Shown here: positions 31,610 to 43,099 of the stretch, in pieces
How the letters are laid out: the number at the start of each line of letters is the position of its first letter
Numbering within the stretch: position 1 is the first letter of the stretch
DNA from: Mycolicibacterium thermoresistibile
GTDB lineage: Bacteria; Actinomycetota; Actinomycetes; Mycobacteriales; Mycobacteriaceae
Assembly (NCBI RefSeq): GCF_900187065.1
Contig: NZ_LT906483.1
Location: 2,418,001-2,482,000 of the forward strand
Direction: 5' to 3'
DNA length: 64,000 nt
Made by a program: the position numbers and the translations under genes
The notes under the pieces: model-generated
The model's input: only the letters and a program-made list of their open reading frames with translations
What the model was told of the DNA's origin: nothing
The model's database searches: none

Positions 31610-32366
31610 CGGGCACGACTGTAGCGCGGTCGTCACCGAGCAGCCGCCGCAGCGTGCGGGCGTTGCGCACGGCGTACCCGCCGAGGTCGTTGTTGAAATA
31701 GACGTCGACGTCGCGGCCCTCGTCCTGCCAGCTGCGGATCCGGTCCGCCCACCGGCGCAGTTCGTGCTCCGGATACGAGCCGTGGTATCTGCTGTGCTGA
31801 TCGGGGCCGTGCAAGCGGATGTACACCAGTCGCCCGGTCGCACGGGGAATGCAGCGCAGGCCGGCGCCGCTCATCACCACATAGCCGGCGCCGTGGCGTT
31901 CGAGCAGCCGGAACACCTCCGGGGCGTCCCAGGACGGGTGCCGGATCTCCACGGCCACCGGGATGTGGTCCGGCATCACGGTGAGGAAGTGGTCCAGCCG
32001 CTCCAGGCCGTCGTGCTGGCCGCGTTCGAAGTCGGGGTGCAGCTGCACCAGCAGCGCCTCGGCGCGGTCGCCGAGCGCGTCCCAGCACCGCCGGAAACGT
32101 TCCACCCACGGTTCGGGGCCGGTGAGGCGGCGGAAATGGGTGAGGCCGCGGTGCGCCTTGACCGACATCGTGAATCCGTCGGGCAGCCGCTGCCGCCACC
32201 CGGCGAAGGTGCTGTCGCGGGGCCACCGGTAGAAGCTGGCATTCAGTTCGACGGTGTCGAATTCGGCCGCGTACACCGCCAGCCGACGGCCCGGCGGGGT
32301 GCGGGGTGGGTACAGCACGCCGGTCCAGTGGTCATAGGACCAGCCCGAGGTACCGATGCGGATCAT
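31437..32366 (-). CDS. DUF72 family protein (YecE-like) with an out-of-family C-terminal tail
   Basis: A 309-residue frame. Residues 1-240 are a clear DUF72 TIM-barrel (IRIGTSGWSYDHW, ELNASFYRWP, VYFNNDLGGYAVRNARTL). Family members are about 240-260 residues. The last 65 or so here are Arg/Gly/Asp-rich and look like out-of-frame reading of the lipoprotein's 5' end. Either the gene has lost its own stop by a small frameshift near 31630, or the two genes truly overlap by 173 bases. The biochemical role of DUF72 is not established. Confidence 0.78.
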   Translation of the reverse strand: MIRIGTSGWSYDHWTGVLYPPRTPPGRRLAVYAAEFDTVELNASFYRWPRDSTFAGWRQRLPDGFTMSVKAHRGLTHFRRLTGPEPWVERFRRCWDALGDRAEALLVQLHPDFERGQHDGLERLDHFLTVMPDHIPVAVEIRHPSWDAPEVFRLLERHGAGYVVMSGAGLRCIPRATGRLVYIRLHGPDQHSRYHGSYPEHELRRWADRIRSWQDEGRDVDVYFNNDLGGYAVRNARTLRRLLGDDRATVVPGEKRVSEVGRPADGGSADRVPDADRLRRSGRGDHRGRRGAAGCGPAGPGDQHRPPQQ

Positions 32367-32373
32367 CGACGGT

Positions 32374-33015
32374 TCAGCTCACCACCTCGGCGCGCAGATC
32401 GTCGTTCAACGACACCCGCACCAGCGCGGCGGCCAACCGCGCGCAGCGCCGCGGCGCCAGCGCGCCGAGCCGGCGCGCGTCCGTCGGCAGCCCCAGGTCA
32501 TCGGCGGCGGCCCGGGCACGCTCGTCGAAATATGGCCGCACCCAGGTCCACACGTCCTGCACCTCGCGCAGGAAGATGTCGGCCGCGGTGTCGCCGATCC
32601 CGTTGAACTGCTTGAGCAGTGCCTTCGCCGCGGCCGGATCGTGGCCGGCGGCGCCGGCGAGCCGGCGCAGATCGCCGCGGTAGCGGTCGCGCACGGTGGA
32701 CGCGATGTCGGTGAGCCGGGTGGCCGAACTCTCGTCGTAGCGCACGTAACGGGCGCGGCCGAACGCGTCGATCAGTTGCCGGCGGTCCGCGTCGAGGACC
32801 CGCTGCGGGGTGCGCAGTCCCGCCCGGAACAGTTCACGGGCGGCCCGGGTCGCGATGGCGGCGTCGATGGGTTTGCCGGCAAGCATGCCCAGGGCCAGCA
32901 GCTCGAACAGCGGCATCGGTTGATCCTTGAGCCGGATGCCGCCCTCGTCGGCGAAGGTGGTGCCGGCCGTGGCCAACAGCCGGTCCACCCGGCGCTGCTG
33001 CGTGGATCGGTCCAT
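32374..33015 (-). CDS. HhH-GPD superfamily (endonuclease III-like) protein
   Basis: A 213-residue helical protein with the helix-hairpin-helix motif FNGIGDTAADIFLREVQ near residue 140, as in base-excision DNA glycosylases. It lacks the four-cysteine iron-sulfur cluster of endonuclease III, and the catalytic lysine is not obvious. It may recognise damaged bases or be a structural relative. ATG 33015 (MDRSTQQRRVD) is preferred over 33054. Confidence 0.78.
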   Translation of the reverse strand: MDRSTQQRRVDRLLATAGTTFADEGGIRLKDQPMPLFELLALGMLAGKPIDAAIATRAARELFRAGLRTPQRVLDADRRQLIDAFGRARYVRYDESSATRLTDIASTVRDRYRGDLRRLAGAAGHDPAAAKALLKQFNGIGDTAADIFLREVQDVWTWVRPYFDERARAAADDLGLPTDARRLGALAPRRCARLAAALVRVSLNDDLRAEVVS

Positions 33016-33084
33016 GCCGACCGGCTTCCCGCGAGGGCCGGGCGCGAAACGCATCGCGCCCGGCCTCGAGGCCGGCCCCCGGGA

Positions 33085-35436
<2,352 letters not shown>

Positions 35437-35453
35437 CAGTCTTTTCCTCCAAA

Positions 35454-35474
35454 GTTCAGTCTGTTGGACTCAAC
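35454..35474. promoter_or_regulatory. HAIR-like (HspR) operator upstream of lon
   Basis: GTTCAGT-N7-ACTCAAC matches the HspR-associated inverted repeat CTTGAGT-N7-ACTCAAG at 11 of 14 arm positions with the exact 7-base spacer. It lies 18-38 bases upstream of the lon start codon. Actinobacterial lon is a known HspR target in Streptomyces. Confidence 0.6.
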
Positions 35475-35595
35475 TTGTGTGGAGGTGGGTTTGTTCCCGC
35501 GCCGCGGGAGTCCCCACGACGGTGACACCGGACTACCGCCGGATTCCCCCTCGACGGGGATGGCGGGGCCGGTGCGGACCCGGTATCCCTGCGAT

Positions 35596-36873
35596 ATGCA
35601 TACCTGGCGTCTACGCGATTTCCACCACGACGACCTCGACGAGGTCATCTCGATCTGGGATCAGAGCCGCCGGCCCGACGAGTCGCATCCGGTGTTCTCG
35701 GTGTCGGAGGTGATCTCCGCGGCGCGCGCGGGTCAGCCGGCGGTGGTGGCCGTGGTCGGCGATCAGGTCGTCGGCATGGCGGCCGCACATCTGCAGGGCG
35801 AGCGGGCGTGGATCTCGATGGTCGCGCTCGGCGACGGCTGGCGGAATCAGGGTCTGGGCAGCGCGCTGCTCGGCGCCCTCGAGGCCCGGCTGCACGCGCA
35901 CGGGGTGCGGCGGATCAGCGCGCTGCTGCCCCGGGACGCCACCGGCGCGGTCGCGCTGCGCAATTCGAGCTATGCGCAGCGCGACGGGCTGACCTATTTC
36001 GAGAAGGTCGAGCGGCTCGGCGGGTCCGATGCCGGCCTGCTGGCCACGCTCGGCGGTCAGGTGCTGGACGCCAGCCACTGGCATGAGCTGGCCGGCATGG
36101 ACACCGAGAAGCAGATCATCGAGCGCCGAGTGGTGCTGCCGCTGGCCGAACCGGACCTCGCCGCGAACTACGGTGTGTCACCGCCCAAGGCGGTCATCCT
36201 GTTCGGGCCGCCGGGCACCGGGAAGACCAGCTTCGCCAAGGGGGTGGCCGGCCGCCTGGGTTGGCCGTTCGTGGAGATCTTCCCGTCGCGGCTGGGCGCG
36301 CCAGACGGCGCCATGGCGGCCGCGCTGCGGGAGGCGTTCACCGCCGTGATGGATCTGGAGGCCGCGGTCGTCTTCATCGACGAGGTCGAGGAGATCGCCG
36401 GATCACGTTCGGGCATCGCCGGGGACCCGGCCCACCGCGTCACCAATGAGTTGCTCAAGCTCATCCCCGCGTTCCGCAGCCGCGACGAGCGGCTGCTGAT
36501 CTGCGCGACGAACTCGGTGCGTTCCCTGGATTCGGCGTTCCTGCGTCCCGGCCGGTTCGACTACATCATTCCGATCGGACCGCCCGACGAGGTGGCCCGG
36601 GCCGCGATCTGGCGGCGATACCTGGGCCGGCACGCCGAGCTGGTCGAGGTCGACAAACTGGTGGAGGCCAGCGACATGTTCACCCCGGCCGACATCGAGT
36701 TCGCCGCCCGCAAGGGCGCCCAGACCGCGTTCGAGCGGGAAATCCAGTACCGCCGTGGGGAACCCGCACGCACCGACGACTACCTGGCCGCGATCGCCGA
36801 GACCCGTCCCACCCTGACCCGGCAGATGATCGCCGAGTTCGAGGAGGACATCGCCGAGTGCACCCGGCTGTGA
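35596..36873 (+). CDS. GNAT acetyltransferase fused to an AAA+ ATPase
   Basis: A 425-residue fusion. Residues 1-140 form a GNAT domain (WRLRDFHHDDLDEVISIWD at the start; the acetyl-CoA loop appears as DGWRNQGLGSALLGALEARL). Residues about 165-400 are an AAA+ ATPase with Walker A (GPPGTGKTS), Walker B (VVFIDEVEEIAG), sensor (CATNS) and the arginine-finger region FLRPGRFD. This ATPase type resembles FtsH/proteasomal AAA proteins but lacks a protease domain. ATG 35596 starts MHTWRL; the long open frame upstream is antisense to lon. It is divergent from lon with 159 bases between. Confidence 0.85.
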   Translation: MHTWRLRDFHHDDLDEVISIWDQSRRPDESHPVFSVSEVISAARAGQPAVVAVVGDQVVGMAAAHLQGERAWISMVALGDGWRNQGLGSALLGALEARLHAHGVRRISALLPRDATGAVALRNSSYAQRDGLTYFEKVERLGGSDAGLLATLGGQVLDASHWHELAGMDTEKQIIERRVVLPLAEPDLAANYGVSPPKAVILFGPPGTGKTSFAKGVAGRLGWPFVEIFPSRLGAPDGAMAAALREAFTAVMDLEAAVVFIDEVEEIAGSRSGIAGDPAHRVTNELLKLIPAFRSRDERLLICATNSVRSLDSAFLRPGRFDYIIPIGPPDEVARAAIWRRYLGRHAELVEVDKLVEASDMFTPADIEFAARKGAQTAFEREIQYRRGEPARTDDYLAAIAETRPTLTRQMIAEFEEDIAECTRL

Positions 36874-36912
36874 GGGCCCGGCCGGCACCGGGCCCCGGCC
36901 GCCGCAACGGCA

Positions 36913-36945
36913 GGGAGCCTGCCGTCGGGGAAACGGCAGGCTCCC
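36913..36945. terminator. Bidirectional terminator between the GNAT-AAA+ gene and fbpC
   Basis: A perfect 13-bp inverted repeat (GGGAGCCTGCCGT / ACGGCAGGCTCCC) with a 7-base loop sits in the 88-bp gap between two convergent genes. A TTGGG run follows on the plus strand. Confidence 0.8.
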
Positions 36946-36961
36946 TTGGGTGGGTGGTTGA

Positions 36962-38062
<1,101 letters not shown>

Positions 38063-38158
38063 TCAACGCCGCACGACAGCGTCGCGGTTGGCTAACGATT
38101 ACGACTCGGCGAGGACTCGGCGCACCGGGAACACGGGCTGTTACCTGTGGGAATGTTG

Positions 38159-39415
38159 TTACTGCTGAGAACTCGAATGGTGGTTGTCCGACGCGCCGGC
38201 GACACGGTGCAGCCGGGTCGCGTGCCGCGCCGACAACTCCTCCAGGCAGCTCACCCCGAGCAGCTTCATGGTGCGTGTGACCTGCGAAGACAGGATCTCG
38301 ACCGCCCGCTGCACCCCGGCCTCGCCACCGGCCATCAACCCGTACAGATAAGCCCGGCCGACCAGGGTGAACCGGGCGCCGAGCGCGATGGCAGCCACGA
38401 TGTCGGCACCCGACATGATCCCGGTGTCCAGCAAAATCTCGGTGTCCCGTCCGAGCTCGCGGGCCACCGTCGGCAGCAGGTCCAACGGCACCGGTGCGCG
38501 GTCGAGTTGACGGCCGCCGTGATTGGACAGCACGATCCCGTCGACGCCCCGCCCGACCACCGCACGCGCATCGGCGAGTGTCTGAATCCCCTTGACCACC
38601 AGCTTGTTCGGCCAGTGCTGGCGGATCCAGTCCAGATCCTCGAAGGTCACCGTGGGATCGAAGGTGCTGTCGAGGTATTCGGCGACCGTGCCGGGCCACT
38701 GGTCACCCTCGGCGAACGTCAGCGGTTCGGTGGTGAGCAGGTCGAACCACCACCGTGGCCGGGCCGCGGCGTCCAGGACGGTCCGCCAGGTCAACGCCGG
38801 CGGGATCGACATCCCGTTGCGGGTGTCGCGCAGCCGCGCCCCCGCCACCGGAACGTCGACGGTCACCAGCAGGGTGTCGTAACCCGCCGCGAGTGCCCGC
38901 CGCACCAGCGCCATCGACCGGTCCCGGTCCTTCCACATGTACAGCTGGAACCAGTTGCGCCCGTGCGGGTTCTCCGATTTCACCGTTTCGATCGAGGTGG
39001 TGGCCAGAGTGGACAGCGAGAACGGGATGCCGGTCCGTCCGGCGACCCGGGCGCCGGCACGTTCGCCCTCGGTGTGCATCAAGCGGGTGAAACCGGTGGG
39101 GGCGATACCGAACGGCAGCGCCACCGGTGCGCCCAGGACGTCCCAGCCGGTACGCACCGTGGCGACGTCACGCAGGATCATCGGGTGGAACTCGATGTCG
39201 CGGAACGCCTGCCGGGCGCGCCGCAACGACAACTCCTCCTCGGCGGCGCCGTCGGCGTAGTCGAAGGCGGCCCGCGGGGTTCGCCGCCTGGCCAGCCGGC
39301 GTAGGTCCTCGATGGTCAGGGCCGCGGCGAGCCGCCGGCGGGTGGTCAGCCTCGGAGCCGAGAAGCCCAGCAGGCCGGTCAACTCCCGGGGCCGGGGGAG
39401 ACGTCGCCTCGTCAT
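38159..39415 (-). CDS. lldD2: L-lactate dehydrogenase (FMN-dependent, LldD2 type)
   Basis: A 418-residue FMN enzyme of the alpha-hydroxyacid oxidase family that oxidises L-lactate to pyruvate. Motifs include [41 protein letters not shown] (flavin lysine), the catalytic histidine and arginine of SNHGGRQLD, and [18 protein letters not shown]. Rv1872c is the close counterpart. ATG 39415 is listed; GTG 39418 is also in frame. The 5' leader is filled by a 19-bp tandem repeat, an unusual setting for its ribosome-binding site. Confidence 0.93.
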   Translation of the reverse strand: MTRRRLPRPRELTGLLGFSAPRLTTRRRLAAALTIEDLRRLARRRTPRAAFDYADGAAEEELSLRRARQAFRDIEFHPMILRDVATVRTGWDVLGAPVALPFGIAPTGFTRLMHTEGERAGARVAGRTGIPFSLSTLATTSIETVKSENPHGRNWFQLYMWKDRDRSMALVRRALAAGYDTLLVTVDVPVAGARLRDTRNGMSIPPALTWRTVLDAAARPRWWFDLLTTEPLTFAEGDQWPGTVAEYLDSTFDPTVTFEDLDWIRQHWPNKLVVKGIQTLADARAVVGRGVDGIVLSNHGGRQLDRAPVPLDLLPTVARELGRDTEILLDTGIMSGADIVAAIALGARFTLVGRAYLYGLMAGGEAGVQRAVEILSSQVTRTMKLLGVSCLEELSARHATRLHRVAGASDNHHSSSQQ

Positions 39416-39420
39416 CACTG

Positions 39421-39507
39421 TTCCGTCAACGTCCTGCTGTTCCGTCAACGTCCTGCTGTTCCGTCAACGTCCTGCTGTTCCGTCAACGTCCTGCTGTTCC
39501 GTCAACG
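39421..39507. repeat. 19-bp tandem repeat (4.6 copies) in the lldD2 leader
   Basis: TTCCGTCAACGTCCTGCTG is repeated without change at 39421-39439, 39440-39458, 39459-39477 and 39478-39496, with a partial fifth copy ending at 39507. It fills the space between the channel gene's stop codon, which lies in the last partial unit, and the start of lldD2. Read in the lldD2 direction each unit contains TTGACG and AGCAGGA. The perfect copies point to recent expansion. The unit is not divisible by three. Confidence 0.95.
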
Positions 39508-40899
39508 CTGTGTCGTCACGGCCCGTCGGGCCATCAGCCGGCGCTCCTCGATCGCTCGCCCGATGTCCTGCAGCAGCACCGGTTTGCGGGTGACCAGATC
39601 CTCGAGCACGGTCCGCTCCAACTCGACGACGGTGACTTCGTCGACAGCGTACGCCGACGTGGACACCGGCTCGCGGGTCAACGTGCTCTGGCCGAGGAAA
39701 TCACCCGGACCGGCGATGCGGACCTCGACCGCGGAGCCGTCGGCCAGCGGGGCGACCACCCGCACCCGGCCCCGCACCACGAACGTCATGTGGCTGGGAA
39801 CCTCCCCGGCCACCTGAATCGGCTCACCCGCGCCGTACCGCGCGATGCCGGCGCGGGGGAGCAGGTCCTGCTGTTCGGCCTCGCTGAGCCGCAGCGCCGG
39901 CGCGATCGCCGCCAGCGCCGTCGTCAGGCGCTCGGTGGTGACGAAATCGTCCGTGGACCGGTCGAGATGCAGGCCGGCGCGCCGCGCCGCGTACCACACC
40001 CAGCGCAGGAAGGTGGACCGGGCCGTGGCGTCGTCGGCGGGGGTGCGCAACGGTATCGACGTCCGGTATTCGCCGCGGCCGGCCGGGGCGGCCGACGGTT
40101 CGGCGCCGGGCAGCAGCTGCGGCAGATTGGCGGCCACCCGGGTCAGCATCGCGCACACCTGATCGGGCGCGTCGCCGCCGGCGAACACGGTGGGAACGGT
40201 GATGGTGTGGGTGCCGGGCGGACGGCTCAGGTTGGTGAACGACGCGTCGGCGAGTTCCGAGTTCGGTATCACCCGCAGGCCGCCGCCGGTGTCGATGTGG
40301 GTCGCGCGCCAGTTCACCTCGACGACCTTGCCCCGCGCCGAGGGAGTGTCCACCCAGTCGCCGATCTGGAACGGCTGCTCGAACAGCACCAGCAGACCGG
40401 ACACGATCTGGCCGACCGCGTTCTGCAGGGCCAACCCCAGCACGATCGACGAGACACCCAGGGCGGTGAACAGCCCGCCGACATTGGCGCCCCAGATATA
40501 GGCCAGGATCAGCGCCAGCCCGACGGCGATCAGCGCGAACCGGGCGACGTCGACGAAGATCGTCGGAATGCGTTTCCGCCAGGTGTCCTCCGGGGCGCCG
40601 TGGAACAGGGTGGCGTTGAGCCCGGACAGCAGCAGGATCAGCACCGCGAAGCTGAACGCGGTCGCCACGATCCGCACCGGCGTCGCCTCGGTGGACACCT
40701 CGACCGCCTGGACCAGCAGGATCAGCAGCGCGGCGAGCGGCAGAAGGTAATTGCGCAACAGCTGGACCGGGCGCGCCATGATGCTGTTCCGGCGCACCAT
40801 GGCGTCGTGCAGTTCGGTGAGCAGGATCAGGGCGGCCGGGAACCCCACGGCGACCCCGATCGCCCAGTACAGCCACGCCCCGTCCAGCGCCAGGCTCAC
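39502..40899 (-). CDS. MscS-type mechanosensitive channel with a cyclic-nucleotide-binding-like domain
   Basis: A 465-residue membrane protein. Four or five hydrophobic segments lead into the MscS pore and beta domain (VGGLFTALGVSSIVLGLALQ, then QPFQIGDWVDTPSARGKVVEVNWRATHI). Residues about 340-450 form a CNBD-like beta-roll. In its phosphate-binding cassette (DFLGQSTLTREPVSTSAYA) the usual Glu is Gln and the usual Arg is missing. The start overlaps the cyclase gene stop (ATGA), so the pair is coupled. Rv2434c-Rv2435c have the same order in M. tuberculosis, but elsewhere in that genome. Confidence 0.9.
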   Translation of the reverse strand: MSLALDGAWLYWAIGVAVGFPAALILLTELHDAMVRRNSIMARPVQLLRNYLLPLAALLILLVQAVEVSTEATPVRIVATAFSFAVLILLLSGLNATLFHGAPEDTWRKRIPTIFVDVARFALIAVGLALILAYIWGANVGGLFTALGVSSIVLGLALQNAVGQIVSGLLVLFEQPFQIGDWVDTPSARGKVVEVNWRATHIDTGGGLRVIPNSELADASFTNLSRPPGTHTITVPTVFAGGDAPDQVCAMLTRVAANLPQLLPGAEPSAAPAGRGEYRTSIPLRTPADDATARSTFLRWVWYAARRAGLHLDRSTDDFVTTERLTTALAAIAPALRLSEAEQQDLLPRAGIARYGAGEPIQVAGEVPSHMTFVVRGRVRVVAPLADGSAVEVRIAGPGDFLGQSTLTREPVSTSAYAVDEVTVVELERTVLEDLVTRKPVLLQDIGRAIEERRLMARRAVTTQR

Positions 40900-43022
40900 G
40901 ACCGCTGCTCCGTGAGCCGCCAGACCGGTTCCGCCGCACCGTCAATGTCGATCTGTCCGGCCTGCTCGAACCGGTAGGTGTCGCGCAGGACGTCGCGGAC
41001 CCGGGTGGTGACGAAGATCCCGGGTTTCGCGGTGCCGGTCTGCACCTGATAGGCGATGTTCACCGCGGAGCCCCACATGTCGTAGGCGAGGCGGGAGCGG
41101 TCCACCAGGCCGCTCTTGACGGTCCCGGTGTCGATGCCGGCCCGCAGTTCCAGCCGGTGGCCGGTCTCACGGGTGAACCGATCGATGATGCGCTGCAGAT
41201 CGAGCGCGAAGTCGACGGTGCGCCGGACGTTGTCGAGCCGGGGGACCGACAGACCGCAGCTGGCGATGTAGCCGTTGTGCATGGTACGCACCCGCTCCAC
41301 CCCGTGGTGGTCGGCTGCCGCGTCGAACTGACGGATCAGCTCGTTGACGATCGGCACCGCCTCCGCGGACGGCAGATTGAACGAGACCTCGTCGAGCCCG
41401 ACGATGTCGGCGAAGATCACCGTCACGTCCTGATGGTCCTGGGCGATGGTCTGCTCCCCGTCGCGGTAGCGCTGCACCACCGGTTCGGGCATCAGCGAGA
41501 GCAGCAGACGGTCGTTCTCCCGGCGTTGTTCGGCGAGCAGCTCCTCCTTGGTGGCGAGATTGCGGCTCATGTCGTTGAAAGCCGCGGTGAGATCGCCGAA
41601 TTCGTCATGCGAGGTCACCGGCAGCCGGACGTGGTAGTCGCCGGTGGCGACCCTCCGGACCCCCGCTTCGAGCCGGCGGACCGGTCGCACGAAGATCCGG
41701 GCCAGCAGCATGGCGGCCAGGCACACCGCGAAGACGATCGACACCGTGGACAGCACCAGGGTGCGGGTGAACTCCACGACCGGTCCGAATGCCTCGGCGG
41801 TGTCCTTCTCGGCGACGATGGACCAGTTCAGGCCGGGCAGATCGACCGGCGCATAGGACTGCAGGGCTTCGCGCCCGAGGTAGTCGGTCCCGATCAGCGT
41901 GCCGGTCTGGCCGCGCTGGGCGCGGTCGACCGCCTCATTGCGGATCGGTTGGACCAGGGTCGTCCCGCCGCTGCGCAGGGATTCCTCGGCGACGGTGGGC
42001 GGGGTGCCGGCTTCGACGACGGCACGCTTGAACTGTTCGGGATCCTCCAGGAACAGCCGTGAATCCGAGCGCATCAGATCATCGGTGCCGACCAGATACG
42101 TTTCGCCGGTGCGCCCCAGCCCCACGCTCTCCCACTGGCGGTCGGCGGTCATCACCCGGTTGATCTTGTCGATGGGGAACTGCAGAGCCAGCGCCCCCAG
42201 GATGCGGCCCCCGGTGCCGACGGGTGACACCATCCACGCGGTGGGCTCGGAGGTGGGTTGATAGGTGCTGAAGTCGGTGAGGCCGACATGGTCGACCATG
42301 TTCGAGCCCAGCGCCTTGCGGTAGGCCTCGCTCAACGCCGTTTCCCGGTACGGCCCGGTGTGCAGGTTGGTGCCGAGGTCGACGCCCTTGTAGGCGCTGT
42401 AGACCACGTTGCCCCGGGTGTCGATCAGCAGGGCGTCCTCGAATTCGAAGCGTTCGACGATCTCCCGGAAGAAATCGTGGAATCGCGCGTTGGCCGCCGA
42501 CCAGGCGCTGCCGTCGCCGGCGTCGTCGTTGTCGATCGCCGCGTCCCAGTCGCTGAACGGCGCGGTGTAGTGGGCCTGCAGGTAGCGCTGGGCACTGCCG
42601 GACGGCAGCAGCGCCTCGACGCGGAGCCGGCTGCCGGTGGCCGTCGTGTCGCCGCCGAAGTGGCGTTCGTAGTAGTCGACGATCGCCCGGTGCTGCGCCG
42701 GGGTGACGGTGGCGTCGTGCAGTTCGTCGAACGCGTCGGTGAATGCGGTGACCGCGGCGGCGGCGGTGTCGCCCCGGCTGTAGATGACCAGCGAGTTCGT
42801 CAGGTCGGAGAACAGCGTTTCCAGCTCTCTGGCCTGCGAGGTGCGGATCTCAATCAGGCCGTCGAACGCCGAGGCGCGCAGCGAGGAACGTCCGGACTGG
42901 TACCCGATGAAGCCGACCACGGCGACCGCCAGGACACTGGTCGTCAGCAGCATCATCAACAGCTTCGACTGGATGCTGAAGCGGGGCGTCCAGTGCCGGC
43001 GGGGCTTTCTGCGAATGGCCAT
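40896..43022 (-). CDS. Membrane class III nucleotidyl cyclase with extracellular sensor (Cache-like) and HAMP
   Basis: A 708-residue receptor-type cyclase. A transmembrane helix at about 20-45 is followed by an extracellular sensor of about 370 residues resembling dCache, a second helix near 425-450, a HAMP linker (VRRLEAGVRRVATGDYHVRLP) and a cyclase domain from about 520. Asp539, Asp648 and Asn655 match catalytic positions. The position normally Lys is Arg579, the second metal Asp is Asn583, and the transition-state Arg is Gln659. Activity is therefore doubtful. It is coupled to the CNBD-MscS channel gene. Rv2435c is the probable homologue. Confidence 0.88.
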   Translation of the reverse strand: MAIRRKPRRHWTPRFSIQSKLLMMLLTTSVLAVAVVGFIGYQSGRSSLRASAFDGLIEIRTSQARELETLFSDLTNSLVIYSRGDTAAAAVTAFTDAFDELHDATVTPAQHRAIVDYYERHFGGDTTATGSRLRVEALLPSGSAQRYLQAHYTAPFSDWDAAIDNDDAGDGSAWSAANARFHDFFREIVERFEFEDALLIDTRGNVVYSAYKGVDLGTNLHTGPYRETALSEAYRKALGSNMVDHVGLTDFSTYQPTSEPTAWMVSPVGTGGRILGALALQFPIDKINRVMTADRQWESVGLGRTGETYLVGTDDLMRSDSRLFLEDPEQFKRAVVEAGTPPTVAEESLRSGGTTLVQPIRNEAVDRAQRGQTGTLIGTDYLGREALQSYAPVDLPGLNWSIVAEKDTAEAFGPVVEFTRTLVLSTVSIVFAVCLAAMLLARIFVRPVRRLEAGVRRVATGDYHVRLPVTSHDEFGDLTAAFNDMSRNLATKEELLAEQRRENDRLLLSLMPEPVVQRYRDGEQTIAQDHQDVTVIFADIVGLDEVSFNLPSAEAVPIVNELIRQFDAAADHHGVERVRTMHNGYIASCGLSVPRLDNVRRTVDFALDLQRIIDRFTRETGHRLELRAGIDTGTVKSGLVDRSRLAYDMWGSAVNIAYQVQTGTAKPGIFVTTRVRDVLRDTYRFEQAGQIDIDGAAEPVWRLTEQRS

Positions 43023-43099
43023 CGAATCCCGGAGCTTAGCCGGGCTGGGGTACGAGCACTCCGAACATGTCGAAAGCGCTGTTCATTCACCCCGGTTTC

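Noticed and set aside
39421..39507. Possible CRISPR-like array
   Set aside because: The 19-bp units are directly adjacent with no spacers; it is a simple tandem repeat and no cas genes are present.
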